This document shows positions 8,633 to 16,408 of a stretch of DNA of 64,000 bases, in pieces. This stretch comes from Mycobacterium sp. 1100029.7. Its GTDB lineage: Bacteria > Actinomycetota > Actinomycetes > Mycobacteriales > Mycobacteriaceae. A program made the position numbers and the translations under genes. The number at the start of each line of letters is the position of its first letter. The stretch's first letter is position 1. The notes under the pieces were generated by a model. It was not told where the DNA came from. It saw only the letters and a list, made by a program, of their open reading frames with translations, and made no database searches. The stretch lies in NCBI RefSeq assembly GCF_001665235.1, contig NZ_LZSC01000063.1:62001-126000 (forward strand), read 5' to 3'.

Positions 8633-8638
8633 TAGCCT
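8633..8638 (+). promoter_or_regulatory. -10 box TAGCCT of uvrC (leaderless type)
   Basis: TAGCCT ends 6 bases before the uvrC GTG at 8645. No ribosome-binding sequence is present, which fits leaderless translation. Confidence 0.45.
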
Positions 8639-8644
8639 GGATGC

Positions 8645-10633
8645 GTGCCAGATCCCGCCACGTATCGTCCCGCTCCCGGATCCATTCCGGTCGAGCCGGG
8701 CGTTTACCGTTTCCGGGACGCGCACGGGCGGGTCATTTACGTCGGCAAGGCCAAAAGCCTGCGCAGTCGGCTGACGTCGTACTTCCAGGACATCTCCGCC
8801 CTGCATCCGCGCACCCGGCAGATGGTGACCACCGCGGCCAAGGTCGAGTGGACGGTGGTCAACACCGAAGTCGAGGCGTTGCAGCTGGAATACAACTGGA
8901 TCAAGGAGTTCGATCCGCGGTTCAACGTCCGCTACCGCGACGACAAGTCCTATCCGGTGCTGGCGGTCACCCTCAACGAGGAGTTTCCCCGTCTGATGGT
9001 CTACCGCGGGCCGCGGCGCAAGGGCGTCCGATACTTCGGCCCGTACTCGCACGCGTGGGCGATCCGCGAGACGCTCGATCTGCTCACCCGGGTCTTTCCC
9101 GCCCGGACCTGCTCGGCCGGAGTCTTCAAGCGGCACAACCAAATCGACCGGCCCTGCCTGCTCGGCTACATAGACAAATGCTCGGCTCCGTGTGTCGGCC
9201 GGGTCAGCGCCGAACAACACCGGCAGATCGTCGACGATTTCTGCGACTTCCTGTCCGGCAAGACCGACCGGTTTGCCCGGGAACTGGAACAGCGGATGCA
9301 TGCCGCCGCCGAAGAACTCGATTTCGAGCGGGCCGCCCGGCTTCGCGACGACATCGGCGCGCTGAAGCGGGCCATGGAGAAGCAGGCGGTGGTGTTCGGC
9401 GACGGCACCGACGCCGACGTCGTGGCATTCGCCGACGACGACCTCGAGGCGGCGGTGCAGGTGTTCCACGTCCGCGGCGGCCGAGTGCGCGGTCAGCGTG
9501 GATGGATCGTCGAAAAGTCCGGTGATCCAAACGATTCCGGTGAAGAACAGTTGGTCGAGCAGTTCCTGACACAGTTCTACGGCGACCAGGCCGAGCTCGG
9601 GGGCGCGGCCGACGAGGCGGCCAATCCGGTTCCCCGTGAGGTGCTGGTGCCGTGCCTGCCGTCCAACGCCGACGAGTTGACGAGCTGGCTGTCCGGGCTG
9701 CGTGGGTCCCGGGTGGCGCTGCGGGTGCCGCGCCGCGGCGACAAACGAGCGCTGGCCGAAACCGTGCAGCGCAACGCGAAAGAAGCGCTGCAGCAGCACA
9801 AGCTGAAGCGCGCCGGCGACTTCAACGCCAGATCCGCTGCGCTGCAGAACATTCAGGATGCGTTGGGGCTGGCCGACGCGCCGTTGCGGATCGAATGCGT
9901 TGACATCAGCCATGTGCAGGGCACCGACGTGGTGGGTTCGCTGGTGGTGTTCGAGGACGGCCTGCCGCGTAAGTCGGACTACCGGCACTTCGGGATCCGG
10001 GAAGCCGCCGGGCAGGGACGCTCCGACGATGTGGCATCGATCGCCGAGGTGACTCGACGCCGCTTCGTTCGGCACCTCAGCGACCAGAGCGACCCCAATA
10101 TGCTGTCCCCGGAAGGCAAATCGCGCCGGTTCGCCTATCCGCCCAATCTCTACGTCGTCGACGGCGGTGCTCCGCAAGTCAATGCCGCCAGCGCCGTTCT
10201 CGAGGAGCTCGGCATCACCGACGTCGCGGTGATCGGCCTGGCCAAGCGGCTGGAAGAGGTGTGGGTGCCTTCGGAACCCGATCCGATCATCCTGCCCCGA
10301 AACAGCGAGGGCCTGTATTTGCTACAGCGCGTGCGCGACGAGGCGCACCGGTTCGCGATCACCTACCATCGCAGCAAGCGATCCAAGCGAATGACCGCCT
10401 CAGCGCTGGATTCGGTGCCAGGATTAGGAGAACATCGCCGCAAGGCGCTGGTCACCCACTTCGGATCGATAGCCCGCCTCAAGGAGGCCACCGTCGACCA
10501 GATCACCGCCGTCCCGGGTATCGGCGTGGCAACGGCCACTGCCGTCCTCGAGGCGCTGCAACCCGAGCAGCCCGAAAAACCCGAGCAGACTGAGCAACCC
10601 GAACAGCCCGAGCAATCGGGAGCCCCGGCATGA
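8645..10633 (+). CDS. uvrC: Excinuclease ABC subunit C
   Basis: 662 residues. UvrC makes both incisions around a lesion after loading by UvrB in nucleotide excision repair. Visible in order: the GIY-YIG nuclease (PGVYRFRD...VIYVGKAK near residues 18-38), a Cys-rich loop (RTCSAG...CLLGYIDKCSAPC), the UVR motif (ELDFERAARLRDDIGAL), the RNase H-like C-terminal nuclease (ECVDISHVQGTDVVGS, then VVDGGAPQVNAA), and two helix-hairpin-helix motifs (SVPGLGEHRRKAL, AVPGIGVATA). A final tail of Pro-Glu-Gln repeats extends beyond the usual end. The stop overlaps the rapZ start (ATGA). It heads the uvrC-rapZ-yvcK-whiA cluster conserved in actinobacteria. Confidence 0.96.
   Translation: MPDPATYRPAPGSIPVEPGVYRFRDAHGRVIYVGKAKSLRSRLTSYFQDISALHPRTRQMVTTAAKVEWTVVNTEVEALQLEYNWIKEFDPRFNVRYRDDKSYPVLAVTLNEEFPRLMVYRGPRRKGVRYFGPYSHAWAIRETLDLLTRVFPARTCSAGVFKRHNQIDRPCLLGYIDKCSAPCVGRVSAEQHRQIVDDFCDFLSGKTDRFARELEQRMHAAAEELDFERAARLRDDIGALKRAMEKQAVVFGDGTDADVVAFADDDLEAAVQVFHVRGGRVRGQRGWIVEKSGDPNDSGEEQLVEQFLTQFYGDQAELGGAADEAANPVPREVLVPCLPSNADELTSWLSGLRGSRVALRVPRRGDKRALAETVQRNAKEALQQHKLKRAGDFNARSAALQNIQDALGLADAPLRIECVDISHVQGTDVVGSLVVFEDGLPRKSDYRHFGIREAAGQGRSDDVASIAEVTRRRFVRHLSDQSDPNMLSPEGKSRRFAYPPNLYVVDGGAPQVNAASAVLEELGITDVAVIGLAKRLEEVWVPSEPDPIILPRNSEGLYLLQRVRDEAHRFAITYHRSKRSKRMTASALDSVPGLGEHRRKALVTHFGSIARLKEATVDQITAVPGIGVATATAVLEALQPEQPEKPEQTEQPEQPEQSGAPA
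10558..10620 (+). repeat. PEQ/PEK repeat tail at the 3' end of uvrC
   Basis: About seven copies of a 6-9 base motif, CCCGAGCAG and variants, encode a low-complexity tail of Pro-Glu-Gln and Pro-Glu-Lys tripeptides after the last helix-hairpin-helix. It looks like slippage-derived sequence and is probably disordered. Confidence 0.7.
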
Positions 10634-11538
10634 CGAGTCAGATAGGGGACAGCGAGCAGCGGCCCGTTCCGGTTGCGGGCATCGACGTCGTCCTGGTCAC
10701 CGGATTGTCGGGCGCCGGGCGGGGTACCGCGGCCAAGGTGCTCGAGGACCTGGGCTGGTATGTCGCCGACAACCTGCCACCTCAGCTGATCACCCGGATG
10801 GTGGATTTCGGGCTGGCCGCCGGGTCGCGGATCACCCAGCTCGCGGTCGTCATGGACGTGCGCTCCCGTGGCTTCACCGGTGACCTCGACGAGGTGCGCA
10901 ACGAACTGGCCACCCGCAACATCAATCCGCGGGTGGTGTTCATGGAAGCCTCCGACGACATGCTGGTCCGGCGTTACGAACAGAACCGGCGCAGCCACCC
11001 GCTGCAGGGTCAGCAGACGCTGGCCGAAGGCATCGCGGCCGAACGCCGGATGCTGGCGCCGGTGCGCGCGACCGCGGACCTGATCATCGACACCTCCACG
11101 CTGTCGGTGCGGGGCCTCCGGGAAAGCATCGAGCGGGCGTTCGGCGGTGACACCAGCCTGTCGACGAGCGTCACCGTGGAGTCGTTCGGGTTCAAGTACG
11201 GGTTACCGATGGACGCCGACATGGTGATGGACGTGCGCTTCCTGCCCAACCCGCACTGGGTCGACGAGTTGCGTCCACTTACCGGGCAACATCCCGCCGT
11301 AAGCGAGTACGTGGTGGGCCAACCGGGCGCGGCGGAGTTTCTCGACGCTTACCATCGATTGCTATCGCTGGTTGTCGAGGGCTATCGCAGGGAGGGCAAG
11401 CGATACATGACGGTCGCGATCGGCTGCACCGGCGGCAAACACCGCAGTGTCGCGATCGCCGAAGCGTTGATGAAGCTGCTGCAGGCCGATGACCGCTTGA
11501 CGGTGCGGGTGTTGCACCGGGATCTGGGCCGCGAATGA
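10630..11538 (+). CDS. rapZ: RapZ-like nucleotide-binding protein
   Basis: 302 residues of the RapZ/YvcJ family. In enterobacteria RapZ controls GlmS through small RNAs; in actinobacteria its role is not settled. The N-terminal P-loop reads GLSGAGRG at residues 25-32, so the usual Walker Lys is Arg and the following Ser/Thr is Gly. Downstream are the family segments VVFMEASDDMLVRRYEQNRRSHPL and, in the C-terminal half, AIGCTGGKHRSVAIAEAL. It overlaps uvrC and yvcK by 4 bases each, so the three genes are translationally coupled. Family assignment is firm; GTPase or ATPase activity is uncertain because of the P-loop changes. Confidence 0.9.
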   Translation: MTSQIGDSEQRPVPVAGIDVVLVTGLSGAGRGTAAKVLEDLGWYVADNLPPQLITRMVDFGLAAGSRITQLAVVMDVRSRGFTGDLDEVRNELATRNINPRVVFMEASDDMLVRRYEQNRRSHPLQGQQTLAEGIAAERRMLAPVRATADLIIDTSTLSVRGLRESIERAFGGDTSLSTSVTVESFGFKYGLPMDADMVMDVRFLPNPHWVDELRPLTGQHPAVSEYVVGQPGAAEFLDAYHRLLSLVVEGYRREGKRYMTVAIGCTGGKHRSVAIAEALMKLLQADDRLTVRVLHRDLGRE

Positions 11539-12611
11539 GCCCACCACATAGCGAGGGCATCGTCGCGCTGGGCGGTGGGCACGGCCTGTACGCGACTCTG
11601 TCGGCAGCGCGCCGGCTCACCCCCTACGTCACCGCGGTGGTGACCGTCGCTGACGACGGCGGTTCGTCAGGCCGGCTGCGCAGCGAACTGGAGGTGGTGC
11701 CGCCCGGAGATTTGCGAATGGCCTTGGCGGCGTTGGCATCTGACAGTCCCTACGGCCAGCTGTGGGCGACCATCCTGCAACACCGGTTCGGCGGCAGCGG
11801 CGCCCTGGCCGGGCATCCGATCGGCAACCTGTTGCTGGCCGGGCTGTCGGAGGTGCTGGCCGATCCGGTCGCCGCCCTCGACGAGCTGGGCCGCATTTTG
11901 GGCGTCAAGGGCCGTGTGCTGCCGATGTGCCCGATCGCGCTACAGATCGAGGCCGACGTCTCCGGGCTGGAAGCCGACCCGCGGATGTTCCGGTTGATCC
12001 GTGGCCAGGTCGCCATTGCCACCACCCCGGGCAAGGTGCGCCGGGTGCGGCTGCTGCCGCCGGATCCGCCGGCGACCCGGCAGGCCGTCGACGCGATCAT
12101 GGCCGCCGACCTGGTGGTGCTGGGACCCGGGTCGTGGTTCACCAGCGTGATCCCGCACGTGCTGGTCCCGGAGCTGGTCGCGGCGTTGCAGGCGACCTCG
12201 GCCCGGCGCGCCTTGGTGCTCAATCTGGTGGCCGAACCGGGGGAGACGGCGGGCTTTTCGGTGGAGCGGCACCTGCACGTGCTGGCCCAGCACGCCCCCG
12301 GATTCACCGTGCACGACATCATCATCGACGCCGACCGAGTACCGAGTGAGCGGGAACGCGAGCAACTGCGCCGCACCGCCACCCTGCTGAGGGCCGAGGT
12401 CCACTTCGCCGACGTGGCCCGACCTGGTACACCTTTACATGACCCGGGCAAGCTCGCGGCGGCCCTCGATGGGGTCCGAACGGGCCGCGCGGGTCCGGCA
12501 GCGCCTTCGGCGAAGGCCACCGCAGAGATTCGGGTCGACGGTGAGAGTCCACCGACGGGCGTGAACGGACCGGCTGGCAGCGGACCAAGGGGTGACGACG
12601 CGTGGCGATGA
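11535..12611 (+). CDS. yvcK: YvcK/CuvA family protein (gluconeogenic growth and cell-wall regulator)
   Basis: 358 residues. The N-terminus IVALGGGHGLYATL is the Gly-rich UDP-sugar-binding loop of the family, followed by the signature VTVADDGGSSGRLR and PPGDLRMALAAL. In mycobacteria this protein (CuvA) is needed for cell-wall homeostasis and virulence and is phosphorylated by Ser/Thr kinases. Other bacteria need it for growth on gluconeogenic carbon, where it activates GlmS. The last 45 or so residues are a low-complexity Pro/Gly/Ala tail (after LDGVRTGRAG) absent from many homologues. The 5' end overlaps rapZ by 4 bases and the 3' end overlaps whiA. Confidence 0.93.
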   Translation: MSPPHSEGIVALGGGHGLYATLSAARRLTPYVTAVVTVADDGGSSGRLRSELEVVPPGDLRMALAALASDSPYGQLWATILQHRFGGSGALAGHPIGNLLLAGLSEVLADPVAALDELGRILGVKGRVLPMCPIALQIEADVSGLEADPRMFRLIRGQVAIATTPGKVRRVRLLPPDPPATRQAVDAIMAADLVVLGPGSWFTSVIPHVLVPELVAALQATSARRALVLNLVAEPGETAGFSVERHLHVLAQHAPGFTVHDIIIDADRVPSEREREQLRRTATLLRAEVHFADVARPGTPLHDPGKLAAALDGVRTGRAGPAAPSAKATAEIRVDGESPPTGVNGPAGSGPRGDDAWR

Positions 12612-13585
12612 CGACCGAAGTCAAGGACGAGCTGAGCCGCTTGGTAGTGAAGTCGGTCAGCGCGCGTCGAGCAGAGGTCACCTCCCTGCTGCGGTTCGCC
12701 GGCGGGTTGCACATCGTGGGTGGCCGCGTGGTCGTCGAGGCCGAGGTGGACCTGGGCAACATCGCGCGGCGGCTGCGCAAAGACATCCTCGACCTCTACG
12801 GCTACAACGCCGTCGTGCATGTGTTGTCGGCCAGCGGGATTCGCAAGAGCACCCGCTATGTGCTGCGGGTAGCCAATGACGGCGAGGCGCTGGCACGTCA
12901 GACCGGGTTGCTCGACATGAGGGGGCGGCCGGTGCGCGGTCTGCCCGCGCAGGTCGTCGGCGGCAGCATCGGCGACGCCGAAGCCGCATGGCGGGGGGCC
13001 TTTCTGGCGCACGGGTCGCTGACGGAGCCGGGACGCTCGTCGGCGCTGGAGGTCAGCTGCCCCGGCCCCGAGGCGGCCCTGGCGCTGGTGGGCGCGGCCC
13101 GCCGGCTCGGGGTGAGTGCCAAGGCCCGCGAGGTGCGCGGCGCCGACCGCGTGGTGGTGCGTGACGGCGAGGCGATCGGCGCGTTGCTGACCCGGATGGG
13201 CGCCCAGGACACCCGGCTGGTCTGGGAGGAACGCCGGATGCGGCGCGAGGTGCGGGCGACGGCCAACCGGCTCGCCAACTTCGACGACGCCAACCTGCGT
13301 CGTTCGGCGCGGGCCGCGGTGGCGGCCGCCGCCCGGGTGGAGCGGGCGCTGGAGATCCTCGGCGACACCGTCCCCGACCATCTGGCCTCGGCGGGCAAGT
13401 TGCGCGTCGAGCACCGCCAGGCATCCCTGGAGGAGCTGGGCCGGCTCGCCGACCCCCCGATGACCAAAGACGCTGTGGCGGGCCGCATTCGGCGATTGCT
13501 GTCGATGGCCGACCGCAAGGCGAAGGTCGACGGCATTCCCGACACCGAGTCGGCCGTGACGCCAGACCTCTTGGAGGACGCCTGA
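12602..13585 (+). CDS. whiA: Sporulation/cell-division transcription factor WhiA
   Basis: 327 residues. The N-terminal part is a LAGLIDADG homing-endonuclease-like fold without nuclease use (TSLLRFAGGLHIVGGR...LRKDILDLYGYNAVV). The C-terminal part is a helix-turn-helix DNA-binding domain (HRQASLEELGRLADPPMTKDAV, then RIRRLLSMADRKA). WhiA controls developmental and division genes in Streptomyces and is conserved next to rapZ and yvcK in Gram-positive bacteria, as here. I used GTG 12602 (MAMTTEVKDEL); ATG 12608 is an alternative that would make a tidy ATGA overlap with yvcK. Its last codons lie inside a 45-bp direct repeat. Confidence 0.94.
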   Translation: MAMTTEVKDELSRLVVKSVSARRAEVTSLLRFAGGLHIVGGRVVVEAEVDLGNIARRLRKDILDLYGYNAVVHVLSASGIRKSTRYVLRVANDGEALARQTGLLDMRGRPVRGLPAQVVGGSIGDAEAAWRGAFLAHGSLTEPGRSSALEVSCPGPEAALALVGAARRLGVSAKAREVRGADRVVVRDGEAIGALLTRMGAQDTRLVWEERRMRREVRATANRLANFDDANLRRSARAAVAAAARVERALEILGDTVPDHLASAGKLRVEHRQASLEELGRLADPPMTKDAVAGRIRRLLSMADRKAKVDGIPDTESAVTPDLLEDA

Positions 13586-13676
13586 CGACGATGCGCGCCG
13601 CGCAGCGGCGGGTTGAGAAGTCGGGCGAATCGGAGGACGCCTGACGACGATGCGCGCCGCGCAGCGGCGGGCTGAG
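13573..13676 (+). repeat. 45-bp direct repeat pair spanning the whiA stop codon
   Basis: Bases 13573-13617 recur at 13632-13676 (period 59) with one mismatch. The first copy contains the end of whiA (codons for EDA and the stop). Each copy carries GACGACGATG and the near-palindromic GCGCCGCGCAGCGGCG. The spacer codes in frame for the middle of a 17-codon ORF, 13591-13644, starting MRAAQRR and also ending EDA-stop. The unit looks duplicated from the whiA 3' end or belongs to a dispersed mycobacterial intergenic repeat. Confidence 0.85.
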
Positions 13677-13737
13677 GAAACGGGGGGCATGCGGTGGGAT
13701 TGTGGGCAATTGCTCGACTTCGTTTGCTGGCGAGGGC

Positions 13738-13743
13738 TACGGT
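13738..13743 (+). promoter_or_regulatory. -10 box TACGGT of the WS/DGAT gene (leaderless type)
   Basis: TACGGT ends 6 bases before ATG 13750. It supports that start over the in-frame upstream start at 13702. Confidence 0.45.
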
Positions 13744-13749
13744 CATCGG

Positions 13750-15138
13750 ATGAAGCGGCTTTCGAGTGTTGACGCGGCGTTCTGGTCTGCCGAGACTTCG
13801 GGTTGGCACATGCATGTGGGTGCCTTGGCGATCTGCGATCTCAGCGACGCCCCCGAGTACAGCTTCCAGCGGCTTCGGCAAATGCTGATCGAGCGGCTTC
13901 CCGAGCTGCCGCAGCTGCGCTGGCGGGTCACTGGTTCGCCGCTGGGTCTGGACCGGCCGTGGTTCGTCGAAGACGAGGATCTGGACATCGATTTCCACCT
14001 CCGCCGCATCGCGGTACCGGCGCCCGGCGGGCGTCGCGAGGTCGACGAACTCGTCGGCCGGTTGATGTCCTACAAGCTGGACCGGTCCCGCCCGCTGTGG
14101 GAACTGTGGGTGATCGAGAATGTCAAGGGCGGGCGCATCGCCACGCTGACCAAGATGCATCACGCCATCGTCGACGGTGTCTCCGGCGCCGGGCTGGGCG
14201 AAATCCTGCTGGACGTCACACCGGAACCGCGGCCGCCGCAACAGGAACCGGTCGGGTCGCTGGTCGGCTTCCAACTACCCGGCCTGGAACGACGGGCGAT
14301 CGGGGCGATCATCAACATCGGAATCAAGACCCCGTTCCGGATCGCGCGGTTGATGGAGCAGACGGTGCGCCAGCAGATCGCGACGCTCGGCATCAGCAGC
14401 AAGCCGCCCGGCTACTTCGAGGCGCCCAAGACCCGGTTCAATGCGCCGGTCTCGCCGCATCGCCGGATCACCGGCACCCGGGTGGAACTGGCGCGCGTCA
14501 AGGCCGTCAAGGACGCGTTCGGCGTCAAGCTCAACGACGTCGTGCTGGCGCTGGTGGCCGGGGCCGCCCGCGAGTATCTGCAAAAGCACCACGAGCTGCC
14601 CGCCAAGCCGTTGATCGCGCAGATCCCGGTGTCCACCCGCACCGACGATTCGCGCGATGACGTCGGCAACCAGATCAGCTCGATGACCGCCTCGCTGGCC
14701 ACCGACATCGAAGATCCCGCCGAGCGGCTGCGTGCCATCTACGAAAGTACCCAGAGCGCAAAGGAAATGGCCAAGGCGCTGTCGGCCCATCAGATCATGG
14801 GCCTGACCGAGACCACGCCGCCCGGGCTGTTGCAGCTGGCCGCGCGCGCCTATACGGCCACCGGTCTGTCGCGAAACCTGGCCCCGATCAACCTGGTGGT
14901 GTCCAACGTCCCGGGGCCGCCGGTGCCGTTGTACATGGCCGGCGCCAAGCTGGAATCGCTGGTGCCGCTGGGGCCGCCGGTGATGGACGTCGCGCTGAAC
15001 ATCACGTGTTTTTCCTACACGGAGTTCCTGGACTTCGGTTTCGTGACCACGCCCGAGGTCGCCAACGACATCGAAGACATGGCCAAGGCCGTCGAACCGG
15101 CATTGGTCGACCTGGAAAAGGCCGCGGCCGCACAGTAA
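13750..15138 (+). CDS. Wax ester synthase/diacylglycerol acyltransferase (WS/DGAT family)
   Basis: 462 residues. Enzymes of this family join an acyl-CoA to diacylglycerol or a long-chain alcohol to make storage triacylglycerol or wax. The active-site motif HHAIVDG is present near residue 137, preceded by PLWELWVIE. The C-terminal DUF1298 half includes the conserved PLIAQIPVSTRTDD, NQISSM and NLVVSNVPGPPVP segments. Mycobacteria carry a dozen or more such paralogues; by position this is Rv1425. ATG 13750 gives the canonical MKRLSSVDAAF start and fits the -10 box. It converges with the lipO operon, leaving only 4 bases between stops, so the neighbourhood as a whole is devoted to acyl-lipid metabolism. 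Confidence 0.93.
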   Translation: MKRLSSVDAAFWSAETSGWHMHVGALAICDLSDAPEYSFQRLRQMLIERLPELPQLRWRVTGSPLGLDRPWFVEDEDLDIDFHLRRIAVPAPGGRREVDELVGRLMSYKLDRSRPLWELWVIENVKGGRIATLTKMHHAIVDGVSGAGLGEILLDVTPEPRPPQQEPVGSLVGFQLPGLERRAIGAIINIGIKTPFRIARLMEQTVRQQIATLGISSKPPGYFEAPKTRFNAPVSPHRRITGTRVELARVKAVKDAFGVKLNDVVLALVAGAAREYLQKHHELPAKPLIAQIPVSTRTDDSRDDVGNQISSMTASLATDIEDPAERLRAIYESTQSAKEMAKALSAHQIMGLTETTPPGLLQLAARAYTATGLSRNLAPINLVVSNVPGPPVPLYMAGAKLESLVPLGPPVMDVALNITCFSYTEFLDFGFVTTPEVANDIEDMAKAVEPALVDLEKAAAAQ

Positions 15139-15142
15139 TTCG

Positions 15143-16408
15143 TTAGTCGCGGCGCAGATACGTGGTCGCGTAGACCCAGGACAGGAACCGCGCCACGGCC
15201 TCCGAGGACTGGTGCGCCCGCGGCGAACTGAAGATGTCGAAAGCGTGCTGGGCGTTGGGTAATTCGGCGTAGGCGACGGGCGCCTTGGACACCTCGCGCA
15301 GCTCCTTGACGAACTCCTGGGCTTCGCCGACCGGGATCAGCGAATCATCGTGTCCGTGTAGCACGAAAAACGGTGGCGCGTCGGCCTTGAGCCGCCGGAT
15401 CGGCGACGCGTCGACGTAGATATCGCGGTCCGTCTCGAATTTGCGCTTCACGACCAGCTTTTCGAGAAGCTCGATGAATTCGCGGCGGCCCTCACCCTCG
15501 GTGGAGAACCAGTCGTAGCGCCCGTACACCGGGACGGCCGCAGCCACCGACGTGTCCGCCTGTTCGAAGCCGGGCTGGTATGCCGGATCGTTGGGGGTCA
15601 GGGCGGCCAGCGCGGAAAGGTGCCCGCCCGCGGATCCGCCGGTGATCGCGACGAAGTCAGGGTCGCCGCCGTACCGGGCGATGTTCTCCTTGACCCAGGC
15701 CAGTGCCCGCTTGACGTCGACGATGTGGTCGGGCCAGGTGTGCACCGGGGAGACCCGATAGCCGACGGACACGCAGATCCAGCCGCGCGCGGCGAGATGG
15801 CTCATCAGCGGGTAGGCCTGCGGACGGCGCATCCCGATGACCCAGGCCCCGCCGGGGATCTGCACCAGCACCGGGGCCTTGCCGTCGCGCGGCAGGTCAC
15901 GCCGGCGCCAGATGTCGGCGCGATTGGCGCGACCGTGCGGGCCGTAGGTCACGACGTTGGTCTTCTCGACGTAGCGCCGCCGGGCCACGGTGTTGGCCAG
16001 CGGCAGGGTGCGGCGCCCGCGCCGCTGCGGCGTGGTGGCCGGCAGGTCGGTCAGCGCCTCGGCGTAGTCGGGGCCCAGCTGCTCGCGTAGCCCCGCCTCC
16101 AGCACGGGGCCCGGCGTGGTGACGCCGCGGTAGCGGATCACCGCCAGGATCGCCCAGGACGCCGCGGTCAGGGCCAGCGCCGCCTTGCCCCGGCGCCCGG
16201 CGAAGTCGCCGCGACGGCCCCGGCGCAGCACGTCGAGCAGCGAGGCGGTGAAGTACACGCCGGGTACTTCCGACGTCGGCCAGCCGAACCAGAAGACCAG
16301 GACCGTGCTGTAGCCCTTGCGCGCGAGCGGGCGTAAACCGTTGGCGGCGTTGATGAATTCCACCACGGCGCGCAGCAGCGGCCTTCGGGTCTGGAAGAGC
16401 CGGCGCAT
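15143..16408 (-). CDS. lipO: Alpha/beta-hydrolase esterase LipO
   Basis: 421 residues. The N-terminal 95 or so contain two hydrophobic segments (near 35-60 and 76-92), so the enzyme is probably membrane-anchored. The hydrolase domain follows: an oxyanion segment IPGGAW at 184-189 instead of the usual HGGGW, the nucleophile elbow GGSAGG at 257-262 with Ser259, Asp in HGHDD near 351-355, and His388 in AQHAFD. All three catalytic residues are therefore present. The likely substrates are carboxyl esters or acyl lipids. It starts one base inside the fadD12 stop (TGATG) and is the last gene of a three-gene operon with an acyl-CoA ligase and an acyltransferase. Confidence 0.9.
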   Translation of the reverse strand: MRRLFQTRRPLLRAVVEFINAANGLRPLARKGYSTVLVFWFGWPTSEVPGVYFTASLLDVLRRGRRGDFAGRRGKAALALTAASWAILAVIRYRGVTTPGPVLEAGLREQLGPDYAEALTDLPATTPQRRGRRTLPLANTVARRRYVEKTNVVTYGPHGRANRADIWRRRDLPRDGKAPVLVQIPGGAWVIGMRRPQAYPLMSHLAARGWICVSVGYRVSPVHTWPDHIVDVKRALAWVKENIARYGGDPDFVAITGGSAGGHLSALAALTPNDPAYQPGFEQADTSVAAAVPVYGRYDWFSTEGEGRREFIELLEKLVVKRKFETDRDIYVDASPIRRLKADAPPFFVLHGHDDSLIPVGEAQEFVKELREVSKAPVAYAELPNAQHAFDIFSSPRAHQSSEAVARFLSWVYATTYLRRD

